Assembly (NCBI GenBank): GCA_035566015.1
Contig: DATMRS010000003.1
Coordinates: forward strand, 34,609-98,608
From: DATMRS01 sp035566015
GTDB lineage: Bacteria > Pseudomonadota > Alphaproteobacteria > Sphingomonadales > Sphingomonadaceae
DNA length: 64,000 nucleotides
Direction of reading: 5' to 3'
Shown here: one piece after another, positions 7,877 to 15,724 of the stretch
Layout: every line of letters begins with the position of its first letter
How positions within the stretch are numbered: the stretch's first letter is position 1
Notes under the pieces: model-generated
What the model was told of the DNA's origin: nothing
The model's input: only the letters and a program-made list of their open reading frames with translations
Databases searched by the model: none
Program-made: the position numbers and the translations under genes

Positions 7877-9376
7877 ATGGCGGTGGATCGCAGAACGATG
7901 ATCCTGGCGGCGGGCATGCTGCCGGCGATCGCGATCGGCCGGACGGCGCCCGCCGCCGCCGCCGATCCCGCGCCGCCGCCCACCACCGGCGTAACCGACG
8001 CGCTCGTCCGTTTCGCCGCCGGCCTGCGTTATGAAGACCTGCCGGCGGACGTGGTCCACGCCGCGAACCGGCTGCTGCTCGACACCGTCGGCTGCGCCTT
8101 TGCCGGCTGGGAAAGCCGCAAGGGGCGCCTTGCCGCCGGTCTGATGCAGCAATTGGGCGGCGAGCCGCGCGCACTCGTCATCGGCACGCGGCGGCGGCTC
8201 TCGCCCACCAATGCCGCCTTCGCCAATGCGGAACTGGTCAACGCGCTCGATTTCGACGCCATTCCGCATCTGCCGCCCGTGGTGGTGCCGCCCATCCTCG
8301 CCGTCGCCGATGCCGAGCATAAAAGCGGGCGCGATCTCATCCGGGCGGTGGTCATCGCCTATGAAATCGGCGCGCGGCTGAGCGCGGCCAGCAGCCAGAT
8401 GGCGGCCTCGCTGCTCGAAACCAATCTCACGCCCGAGATATTCGGGATCAATGACGAGGCGATCATGGCCTCGGCCGCCGCGATCGCGGCGATGAAGGGA
8501 ATGGGCGCGGCCAGGATCGCCGACGCGATCGGCCTCGGCGGCTATTATTGCCCGCCGCAATCGAGCCATGACTGGGAGACAGGGTCGCCCAAGTCCAACG
8601 TCAAATATACGCCCGTCGGCTGGGTCGCGCAGGGCGCCGTGACCGCCGGCCTGCTCGCCGCGACCGGCTTTACCGCCAACCCGATCGTGCTCGACGGCGA
8701 AGCGGGCTTTCCCCGCTTCTACGGCTGGCCCAAATGGCGCGCCGAGCGCGCGAGCGCCGGGCTCGGCAGCGAATGGCGCATCCTCAATCCCGATTTCAAG
8801 CCCTATGCCGCCTGCCGCTATATCCACAGCCGGATCGATTGCGTCGTCAACGCGGTGGCGAAAACCCCTGTCGATCCGGCGGCGATCCGCCGTATCGTCT
8901 CGCTCGGCCCGCCTTTCACCGCCAATCCCGATCAGCGGAACGTCAGGACGCAGGAGGATGCCCAGTTCAGCATCCCCTATATGCTGGCCATCGCCGCGCA
9001 TGGCATTCCGCTCGACGCGCATTGCCAGCGGCCCGAGCGGCTCAACGATCCGGCCATTCGCCGCACCATGGCGAAGATCGAATGGGGCACGCATCCGCGC
9101 ACGCAGGAAACCAAGCGGGCCAATCGCGCCTCCTTCATCGCCAGCGTCGAGATCGTGATGGAAGACGGGACGCGGCATAGCGAGGAAGTACTGGTGCCGC
9201 GCGGCGCCGGGACGGACCCCGATACGCGGCTGAGCGATCGGGCGTTGCACGACAAGTTCATGGGCAATGCCGCTATCCGCCTGCCGAAAGACGGCGCCGC
9301 GCGTCTTGCCGATCGGCTGTGGCACGTCGAATCGGTCGCCGATGTCGCGCAGTTGACGGCGCTGATGGAGGCATGA
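7877..9376 (+). CDS. Tat-exported MmgE/PrpD family protein
   Basis: 499 residues. GGAGG at 7866-7870 lies six bases before this ATG; longer in-frame extensions upstream overlap the divergent gene and are discarded. The protein begins DRRTMILAAGMLPAIAIG, a twin-arginine signal, with an Ala-rich cleavage region near residue 30. The remainder matches the MmgE/PrpD fold: LVRFAAGLRYEDLPADVVHAANRLLLDTVGCAFAG near the start, then the all-alpha domain with GRDLIRAVVIAYEIGARL and a C-terminal small domain (FKPYAACRYIHSRID). Family members are 2-methylcitrate dehydratases, epimerases and decarboxylases, usually cytosolic. Export is the odd feature and points to periplasmic processing of a carboxylic acid intermediate. 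Confidence 0.85.
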   Translation: MAVDRRTMILAAGMLPAIAIGRTAPAAAADPAPPPTTGVTDALVRFAAGLRYEDLPADVVHAANRLLLDTVGCAFAGWESRKGRLAAGLMQQLGGEPRALVIGTRRRLSPTNAAFANAELVNALDFDAIPHLPPVVVPPILAVADAEHKSGRDLIRAVVIAYEIGARLSAASSQMAASLLETNLTPEIFGINDEAIMASAAAIAAMKGMGAARIADAIGLGGYYCPPQSSHDWETGSPKSNVKYTPVGWVAQGAVTAGLLAATGFTANPIVLDGEAGFPRFYGWPKWRAERASAGLGSEWRILNPDFKPYAACRYIHSRIDCVVNAVAKTPVDPAAIRRIVSLGPPFTANPDQRNVRTQEDAQFSIPYMLAIAAHGIPLDAHCQRPERLNDPAIRRTMAKIEWGTHPRTQETKRANRASFIASVEIVMEDGTRHSEEVLVPRGAGTDPDTRLSDRALHDKFMGNAAIRLPKDGAARLADRLWHVESVADVAQLTALMEA

Positions 9377-9401
9377 AGCGGGCCGGCCGCGCGCCTCATT
9401 C

Positions 9402-9408
9402 AGTGCAC
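9402..9408. promoter_or_regulatory. AGTGCAC box within a CAGTGCACTG palindrome upstream of TBDR
   Basis: The 10-bp perfect palindrome CAGTGCACTG (9401-9410) lies upstream of the TBDR operon. A further GTGCAC is at 9425-9430. Related AGTGCAY boxes occur in the intergenic regions at 7798-7804 (reverse), 17482-17488 and 20068-20074. It may be a site for a local regulator such as the AraC protein, but this rests only on motif recurrence. Confidence 0.3.
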
Positions 9409-9524
9409 TGCCCAGCAAAGCGCCGTGCACCGGCGGGGAAGCAGCCCCCTCGATCGGGTGGTAGCCCATCTGCTCGATCATGGCAGACCGCCGACATGGC
9501 GGCGAACGAAAAAGGGGGCATGAC

Positions 9525-12458
9525 ATGATTCAGGGAAGGATCGAAAGCCGCACGAAGCGCCTGCTGCTCGTTTCGGCAAGCGTCGCGGGGCTCAGCACGA
9601 TGGCGGCGGCGCCTGCCTTCGCACAGGCCGATGCCCCGGCGGTCCAGCAGGGGGAATCGCAGGCGGCGCCCGCAGCCTCGCTCGGGCTGGACAGCGAAAT
9701 CATCGTCACCGCATCGCGCGTCCAGCGTTCGGGTTTCACCGCGCCGACGCCCACCACCATCGTCGGTGCCGCCGCGCTTGAAAATCGCGGCGCGACCAAC
9801 GTCGCCACGGTGCTGAACGAAATTCCCGCCTTCAAGGCATCGACCACGCCGGCGACCAACGGCGTGCGCGCGATCTTCCCCGGCTCTTATTATGCCGATC
9901 TGCGCGGCCTCAGCTCGTCGCGCACGCTCGTGCTGGTGAACGGCAACCGCTTCGTCCCGCAGATCACGACCGGCCTTTCGGGCTATCAGGTCGATCTCAA
10001 CCAGATTCCTTCGCTGATGCTTGAGCGCGCGGAGGTCGTCACCGGCGGCGCATCGGCCCAATGGGGTTCGGACGCGGTTGCCGGCGTCGTCAACCTGATC
10101 CTCAAGAAGGATTTCGAAGGCATTCAGGCCGAAGCCCAGTACGGCCTCTCCGAACAGGGCGACAATCAGGAATATCGCTTCGGCATCCTCGGCGGCACGC
10201 GGTTGGGCGAGCGCGCGCATCTTGAGGTGGCGTTCGATTATGTGAACAACAAGGGCGTGGGCGACGTCTTCACCCGCGGCTGGGGGCGCAAGGGCTATGG
10301 CCTCGTGGCCAATCCCTGCGCGCTGAACGCCCCCGTCTCGGCCACTTGCCCCGATGGCGGCAACGGCCTCGCCCAGACGCTGATCCTGCCCGACGTGCGC
10401 TATGCGACCACGACGACGGGCGGCATGATAAACAGCACGCGCGGGCCCGCCGCCGCGCTGCGCGGCATCACCTTCGGCCCCGGAGGCACGCTCGGTCAGT
10501 TCCAGTACGGCCAATATGTCGGCAGCCAGTTCATGCAGGGCGGCGGCAGCAACCAGGGCATCAACTTCAACACCGGCGTCAGCATGATCCCGCCGGCCAA
10601 GCGCTATATCGGCTATACCCGCCTCACCTACGATGTCGGCTCCGATTTCCAGATCTATGCCGAGGGCTCCTATGCCCGCACCGTCGCGCACAATCAGACG
10701 CTGCCGGCGCGTAACGAGCAGAATACGCCAATCACGGTGAAGCTGGACAATCCTTATATTCCTGACGCGCTGATGACGATCATCGACAATTACAATGCCG
10801 CGAATCCCGGCGCGCCGATCACCAGCTTCAACGTCGGCCGCAACTGGGTCGACTTCGGCTATCAACATTCGACCGTGCGTAATGAGACCTATCGCGGCGT
10901 CGCCGGCTTCAACGGCAAGATCGGTGACTGGTCGATCGACGGCGCGCTGATCTACGGCCACAACAATTATGTCCAGCATCTTCAGCACGACCGGATTCAC
11001 AAGAATTTCAATTATGCTGTCGATGTGACGACCGACGCCAACGGCGATCCCATCTGCCGCGCCGTGCTCGCGGGCGACCCCGCCGCCGCCGGGTGCCAGC
11101 CGCTCAACGTCTTCGGCGACGGATCGCCGTCGCAGGCGGCGATCGATTATGTCACCGGCACGCTCTTCTCGAAAACCGAATATGAGCAGACGGCCGCCAA
11201 CCTGAATATCCAGGGCGAGCCGTTCAGCACCTGGGCGGGGCCCGTCTCGGTCGCGATCGGCGCGGAATATCGCCGTGAGAAGCAGGTGACGACGGTCGAT
11301 TCGATCGCCGAGGCGGCAGGCTATGAAAGCACCAACGCCCGCTCGCTGCGCGGCACGTTCAACGTCAAGGAAGCCTATTTCGAAACCGTCATTCCGCTCC
11401 TCAAGGATTGGGTGCTGGCCCGCTCGCTCGATTTCCAGGGAGCTGTGCGCTACACCGATTATTCGACCAGCGGATCGGTGACGACATGGAAGGCGGGCGG
11501 CACCTGGACGCCGGTCCCCGGCCTCCTGCTGCGCGGCACCGTCTCGCGCGACATCCGCGCGCCCAATCTGTTCGAACTCAACACGCCGCCGGTGTCGACC
11601 ATTCTCAACCGCGTCTTCACCCAGTCGGTGCTCGGCGGGCCGACCGGCCAGGTCGCCACGCAGAACCTTGTCGGCGGCAACAAGGACCTGAAGCCGGAAA
11701 AGGCCGATACCCAGACGTTCGGCTTCTCCTACACCCCGCCCTTCGTGCCGGGGCTGCAATTCTCGGTCGATTATTACAAGATCACGGTGAAGGGTGCGAT
11801 CGCCTCGCTCGATCCGAACGTCATCATCAATTACTGCACCGGCGCGACGCCGACGTCGCCGGCGGAGCGGGATTATTATTGCAGCTTCATCAGCCTCTAT
11901 GACGGCACGGCGGCCGCCTATACGATCGATACGCCCTTCCTGAATCTCAACAAGACGCAGCGTTCGGGCTTCGATTTCGCGGCCTCCTATCGGCTGCCGC
12001 TGTCCCGGATCAGCACGCTCCCGGGCAGCGTCACCTTCCAGTTCGCGGGCAATTACATCAAGCATTATCGCGACAACATCAACGATGCCGGATGGGTCGA
12101 GCGGGCGGGCGAAACCTCCGCGTCGGGCACGCCGCATTTCCTGACGACCAGCAGCATCACCTATGACGACAAGCTGCTGACGCTCGCCCTCCAAATGCGG
12201 ACGGTCGAGCATGGGAAGTACAATAATCTCTATACCGAGGGCGTGCAGATCAATGACAACCGCGTGCCCGGCCGGACTTATTTCAACCTGTCGGCGACCG
12301 TGCGGCCGACCGAACATTTCGAGCTGTTCGGCGTCGTCAACAATCTGACGGATGTCGATCCGCCGCTGACGCCGCAGAATTTCGGTTTCCCTTACGTGAA
12401 CACCTTCTTCGATCCGATCGGCCGCAGCTTCCGTATCGGCGTTCGCTACAGGATGTAA
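9525..12458 (+). CDS. TonB-dependent receptor heading carotenoid-oxygenase operon
   Basis: 977 residues from the ATG at 9525 (AAAGGGGG ribosome binding site six bases upstream; the in-frame ATG at 9480 is poorly placed). A Sec signal ends at AAAPAFA, followed by a TonB-box region with SEIIVTASRV. The plug carries NLRN-type features, LVLVNGNRF and VVTGGASAQWGSDAVAGVVNLILKKDFEG near residues 165-205, then a large barrel that ends in an aromatic-rich strand (RSFRIGVRYRM). This is the long-plug class found in sphingomonads and caulobacters for carbohydrate or aromatic substrates. The small Tat gene begins two bases after its stop, and the carotenoid oxygenase and DUF3237 genes follow on the same strand, so its substrate is probably what those enzymes act on. 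Confidence 0.93.
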   Translation: MIQGRIESRTKRLLLVSASVAGLSTMAAAPAFAQADAPAVQQGESQAAPAASLGLDSEIIVTASRVQRSGFTAPTPTTIVGAAALENRGATNVATVLNEIPAFKASTTPATNGVRAIFPGSYYADLRGLSSSRTLVLVNGNRFVPQITTGLSGYQVDLNQIPSLMLERAEVVTGGASAQWGSDAVAGVVNLILKKDFEGIQAEAQYGLSEQGDNQEYRFGILGGTRLGERAHLEVAFDYVNNKGVGDVFTRGWGRKGYGLVANPCALNAPVSATCPDGGNGLAQTLILPDVRYATTTTGGMINSTRGPAAALRGITFGPGGTLGQFQYGQYVGSQFMQGGGSNQGINFNTGVSMIPPAKRYIGYTRLTYDVGSDFQIYAEGSYARTVAHNQTLPARNEQNTPITVKLDNPYIPDALMTIIDNYNAANPGAPITSFNVGRNWVDFGYQHSTVRNETYRGVAGFNGKIGDWSIDGALIYGHNNYVQHLQHDRIHKNFNYAVDVTTDANGDPICRAVLAGDPAAAGCQPLNVFGDGSPSQAAIDYVTGTLFSKTEYEQTAANLNIQGEPFSTWAGPVSVAIGAEYRREKQVTTVDSIAEAAGYESTNARSLRGTFNVKEAYFETVIPLLKDWVLARSLDFQGAVRYTDYSTSGSVTTWKAGGTWTPVPGLLLRGTVSRDIRAPNLFELNTPPVSTILNRVFTQSVLGGPTGQVATQNLVGGNKDLKPEKADTQTFGFSYTPPFVPGLQFSVDYYKITVKGAIASLDPNVIINYCTGATPTSPAERDYYCSFISLYDGTAAAYTIDTPFLNLNKTQRSGFDFAASYRLPLSRISTLPGSVTFQFAGNYIKHYRDNINDAGWVERAGETSASGTPHFLTTSSITYDDKLLTLALQMRTVEHGKYNNLYTEGVQINDNRVPGRTYFNLSATVRPTEHFELFGVVNNLTDVDPPLTPQNFGFPYVNTFFDPIGRSFRIGVRYRM

Positions 12459-12459
12459 T

Positions 12460-12798
12460 ATGGCGCGGATGCCGCATCGCCAGCCACAGCCGAGGGGCGT
12501 GATGACGAAGAGAGACGGAAGGGATTCGGCCGGGCCAGGCCAGCCGACGCGCCGCGTGGTGCTGGGTGCCGCGCTGCTCGTGGCAGGTCTGTCGGGGGCG
12601 ACGGGAATGCCGCTCAGGGCCGCCATCCGCGCGGGGCCGGGCCGCCGGGTGGAAGCCGCGCCGGTGGTGGCGTTCCATGCCGATCGACTTTATCTCGACC
12701 ATAGCGGGACGGCCGAACCCTTCCGCCCGCCGAGCGGCCTCAGGACGCTGGACGGCTTTGACGAAGAAACGCTCGCACGACTTGCGTATAGCTGGTGA
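12460..12798 (+). CDS. Small Tat-signal protein, unknown function
   Basis: At most 112 residues. It starts immediately after the TBDR stop codon, so translation may be coupled. An alternative ATG at 12502 gives a shorter and more typical Tat n-region. TRRVVLGAALLVAGLSG is a clear twin-arginine signal. The roughly 55-residue mature part (VVAFHADRLYLDHSGTAEPF...FDEETLARLAYSW) matches nothing I recognise. It could be a small subunit or chaperone carried through Tat with a partner, or a stand-alone periplasmic peptide. Its placement between the receptor and the oxygenase suggests a part in the same process. Confidence 0.6.
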   Translation: MARMPHRQPQPRGVMTKRDGRDSAGPGQPTRRVVLGAALLVAGLSGATGMPLRAAIRAGPGRRVEAAPVVAFHADRLYLDHSGTAEPFRPPSGLRTLDGFDEETLARLAYSW

Positions 12799-12834
12799 GC
12801 CCGAGGCGGCTCACCCCCAGATCGGGGACAGGTA

Positions 12835-14313
12835 ATGGTTGATTTCACGGGCCAGCCGACGATGAAGGGCTTCTTCTCGCCGCAGCGATACGATGCCGAC
12901 ATCCTCGATTGCGAGGTGATCGGCACCTTGCCGTCGGACCTCAAGGGCGCGTTCGTGCGCCTCGGCGGCGAATGGTATTACCCGCCCAAATTCGCCGACG
13001 ACGCCGTGCTCAACACCGACGGCTATGTCAGCATGTTCCGCTTCGACGGGCGCCGCGTCTCCTATCGCGGCCGCTTCGTGCGGACCGAGCGTTTCAGGAA
13101 CAATCTCGCCGCCGGGCGCCAGCTCTACGGCTATTATCGCAACGCCTATACCGACGATCCCAGCATTCGCGATATCGCGCATCCGGCGCGGCGCACCGTG
13201 TCCAATACGACGCCGCTCGCTTTTGCGGGCAAGCTCCTCACCTTGAAGGAAGACGGGCTACCCTATGAAATCGATCCGCTGACGCTCGATACGCTCGGCC
13301 AGTGGGATTATCACGGCAAGTATAAGAGCCAGACGCACACCGCGCACACCAAGATCGATCCCGTCTCGGGCGAGATGATTACTTACGGCTATGAAGCGAC
13401 TGGCGCGGCCACCAGGGACGTGTTCGTCTATACCGTCGCGCCCAACGGCCATATCACGCACGAGGCGCGCTTCCAGGTGCCTTATGTCAGCATCATGCAC
13501 GACATCGCGCTGACGCAGAAGCACATCATCTTTCCCTTCGGCTGCTATTTCACGAGCCAGGAGATATTGCAGGCCGGCAAGATCCACTGGTGGTGGGACA
13601 AGACGAAGCCGACCTATATCGGCATCCTGCCGCGCGACGGCAGCGGCAAGGAGATACGCTGGTTCTCCGGCCCCGAACGGTGCATGATGCACACGATCAA
13701 CGCCCGCACCGAGGGCGACAAGGTGATCCTCGAAGCGCCCTTCTGGGACAGCAATTTCTTCCCCTTCTTCCCCAATATCGACGGCACGCCATGGGATCGG
13801 GAGAAGGCGAAGGCCTATATCCGCCGCTACGTCTTCGATCTCAATTCGAAGGACGATCGCTGGCATGAAGAGACGCTGTTCGAAACGCCGGTGGTCGATC
13901 TCGCCCGCGTCGATCCGCGCTATCTCACCCTCGACCAGCGCTACGTCTATACCGGCTTCACCGATCAGAACATGCCGTTCGATACGAAGCGCGCGGGCAA
14001 TATGCGCGGGCGCGTGACGAACAGCTATGGCCGCTTCGATCTCAAGACGGGCAAGACCGACGCCTATTTCGCCGGCGACGTCCACTCGCTCCAGGAATGC
14101 TGCTTCGTGCCCCGGCCGGGCAGCACCGCGGAGGGCGACGGCTATCTGATCGGCGTCGCCTCCAACTATGCCGAGATGCGATCGGAACTGATCATCGCCG
14201 ACGCGCAGCGGCTGGCCGAGGGCGATATCGCCCGCGTCGTCCTGCCGTTCCGCGCGGGGCCGCAGGTCCATGGCATCTGGGTGCCGGAGGGCCAGATTCC
14301 GCTTCCGGCCTGA
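12835..14313 (+). CDS. Carotenoid cleavage oxygenase family (lignostilbene dioxygenase-like)
   Basis: 492 residues of the RPE65/CCD seven-bladed propeller family, which cleaves C=C bonds with O2 and a four-His Fe(II). The four ligands are visible: H171 (TAHTKIDP), H222 (IMHDIALT), H286 (MMHTINA) and H479 (VHGIWVP). A tyrosine-containing YRNAYTDDPS segment and LKEDGLPY (K138) correspond to the regions that contact the phenolic hydroxyl in bacterial lignostilbene dioxygenases. There is no signal peptide, so it should be cytoplasmic. A paralogue lies at 35002-36453 with His ligands at identical positions 171, 222 and 286. Stilbene-type or related phenylpropenoid substrates are likely; true carotenoids are less so in this context. 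Confidence 0.9.
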   Translation: MVDFTGQPTMKGFFSPQRYDADILDCEVIGTLPSDLKGAFVRLGGEWYYPPKFADDAVLNTDGYVSMFRFDGRRVSYRGRFVRTERFRNNLAAGRQLYGYYRNAYTDDPSIRDIAHPARRTVSNTTPLAFAGKLLTLKEDGLPYEIDPLTLDTLGQWDYHGKYKSQTHTAHTKIDPVSGEMITYGYEATGAATRDVFVYTVAPNGHITHEARFQVPYVSIMHDIALTQKHIIFPFGCYFTSQEILQAGKIHWWWDKTKPTYIGILPRDGSGKEIRWFSGPERCMMHTINARTEGDKVILEAPFWDSNFFPFFPNIDGTPWDREKAKAYIRRYVFDLNSKDDRWHEETLFETPVVDLARVDPRYLTLDQRYVYTGFTDQNMPFDTKRAGNMRGRVTNSYGRFDLKTGKTDAYFAGDVHSLQECCFVPRPGSTAEGDGYLIGVASNYAEMRSELIIADAQRLAEGDIARVVLPFRAGPQVHGIWVPEGQIPLPA

Positions 14314-14348
14314 GCGGCGGGCAGAGAGCGAGGGAGAGGGGAAAGCGC

Positions 14349-14972
14349 ATGCCTGACATGATCGATCGTCGCGGATTGATCGCCGCGAGCATTGCCGCCG
14401 GCGGACTGTTGTCGGCGGGCAGCGCCGGCGCGGCGGAGCCGTCGCCCGCCGATCCGAAGCTCGGCCCGCCGCCGCCCGGCATCCCCAGGATCGAGCTGCG
14501 CTGGGCCTTCTGCGTCAGCATCTTCTTCAAGGAACGCATCCGCATCCGGTCGGATAGCGGGCGCGTATTCGTGCCCGCCGTCGGCGGTGAGGTGTGGGGG
14601 CCGCGGCTCCAGGGGCGCGTCGTCCCTTATGGCGGGGCGGACTATGCCGGCGCGCACGGGCTCGACGCCACTTATGCGCTTCAGGCCGACGACGGCGCGC
14701 TGATCCTGATCGAAAATCACGGCTATATGAAGCGGCTCGACGGCAAGAAGATGCCGCGCGTGCCCGCCCCGCCGCGTCGGCCGGGCGAGGTGCCCGATCA
14801 GACGTTCGACGCGCCGCCCGATTCCGTTGTCCCCTTGCGCATGCGGCTGATGCCGGTGTTCGACGCGCCCGAGGGGCCGCACGCCTGGATGAGCCGGACG
14901 GTCTTCGTCGGCCATGGTGGTCGTTATCAGAATCCGGATCATACGATCTTCACCTATTATGAGGTGCTGTGA
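14349..14972 (+). CDS. Tat-exported DUF3237 family protein
   Basis: 207 residues from the ATG at 14349, preceded by GGGAGAGGGG. The twin-arginine signal is IDRRGLIAASIAAGGLLSAG with an Ala-x-Ala cleavage near residue 30. The mature region has the DUF3237 pattern: GRVFVPAVGGEVWGPRLQG followed by LDATYALQADDGALILIEN. DUF3237 proteins form small beta-barrels of uncertain function and often sit in aromatic or steroid catabolic clusters. The stop codon overlaps the start of the next DUF3237 gene, so a paired complex or sequential action is plausible, although only this partner has an export signal. Confidence 0.82.
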   Translation: MPDMIDRRGLIAASIAAGGLLSAGSAGAAEPSPADPKLGPPPPGIPRIELRWAFCVSIFFKERIRIRSDSGRVFVPAVGGEVWGPRLQGRVVPYGGADYAGAHGLDATYALQADDGALILIENHGYMKRLDGKKMPRVPAPPRRPGEVPDQTFDAPPDSVVPLRMRLMPVFDAPEGPHAWMSRTVFVGHGGRYQNPDHTIFTYYEVL

Positions 14973-15433
14973 TGCGCGAGTTCACGCCCCCGCCCGTCAC
15001 CACGAAGGACAAGGTCGGGCAGGTGACGCTCGCTTACGCCTTCCAGCTCAAGGCCACCTTCGATCCGAAAAAGGTCGAGAAGACGCCGCGCGGCGAGCGC
15101 GTCTTTCAGGGCATTACCGGCGGCACGATCAGCGGCCCCGGCCTCACAGGCGCCGTCTATCCCGATAGCGGCGGCGATCATGGCCTGATCCGCGAGAGCG
15201 ATAAGGTCGAGGATCTCTACGCCCGCTTCATGGTGCGCGCGGCGAATGGCGAATGGCTCTATTTCAGCCATGTCGGCTATCGCCGGCCCGACGGCTATTT
15301 CCGCATCCAGGCCTATTTCGACGCCGATGCCGGCGGCCCCTATGCATGGCTCAACGACGCGGCGATCATCGGCACCGCCGAAGCCGACGACGATCGCAAC
15401 GAAGTGACCTTCACTTATTATCTGGCACTCTAA
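14972..15433 (+). CDS. DUF3237 family protein without export signal
   Basis: 153 residues; the ATG at 14972 shares a base with the upstream TGA (TGATG), indicating translational coupling. It contains the DUF3237 core GERVFQGITGGTISGPGLTG and LYARFMVRAANGEWLYFSHVGYRR. It begins MREFTPPPVTTKDKVGQ, with no hydrophobic signal, so the product should be cytoplasmic unless carried by its Tat partner. It appears to be the last gene of the operon starting at 9525; REP-like palindromes follow. Confidence 0.8.
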   Translation: MREFTPPPVTTKDKVGQVTLAYAFQLKATFDPKKVEKTPRGERVFQGITGGTISGPGLTGAVYPDSGGDHGLIRESDKVEDLYARFMVRAANGEWLYFSHVGYRRPDGYFRIQAYFDADAGGPYAWLNDAAIIGTAEADDDRNEVTFTYYLAL

Positions 15434-15460
15434 CGGACGCTCCGCCGCCCCGCTGCAAAC

Positions 15461-15643
15461 CGTCATTCCCGCGAAAGCGGGAGTGACGCAAGGGAGGCCA
15501 GCCGCCGCATACCTCCACGCGAGGAAATCCGTCCCCCTCCCCAAACCTCACCGTCATTCCCGCGAAGGCGGGAATCCATAGACGCCGCGCGCGCCGCTCT
15601 TCGCGAGGCAGTGCGTATGGATTCCCGCCTGCGCGGGAATGAC
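15461..15643. repeat. REP-like palindrome cluster
   Basis: Three GTCATTCCCGC palindromes occupy the gap between convergent genes: 15461-15488, 15552-15580 and an inverted copy at 15616-15643. The last two face each other (AATCCATA / TATGGATT), forming a BIME-like pair. No gene is seen in 15434-15724. Confidence 0.7.
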
Positions 15644-15724
15644 AAACGAGAAACTGGCAGTGCGGCAACCACCTCCGGCGAACCCCGTCCATCATCCCTT
15701 AGTCGTGCCGGAATCCCACGCTGC

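Noticed and set aside
6683..9376. 897-codon open frame as one gene including MmgE/PrpD
   Set aside because: The first 398 codons are antisense to the secreted protein at 6758-7678. A ribosome binding site and Tat signal mark the true start at 7877.
9396..12626. Very long minus-strand open frame (over 1000 codons) antisense to the TBDR gene
   Set aside because: Its translation is low-complexity Arg/Ala/Asp-rich sequence with no domain, while the plus strand reads a complete TBDR. It is a GC-rich mirror frame. Similar frames at 559-2454 (+), 7778-9526 (-), 14166-14942 (-), 17788-18852 (-) and 44051-45541 (-) were rejected for the same reason.
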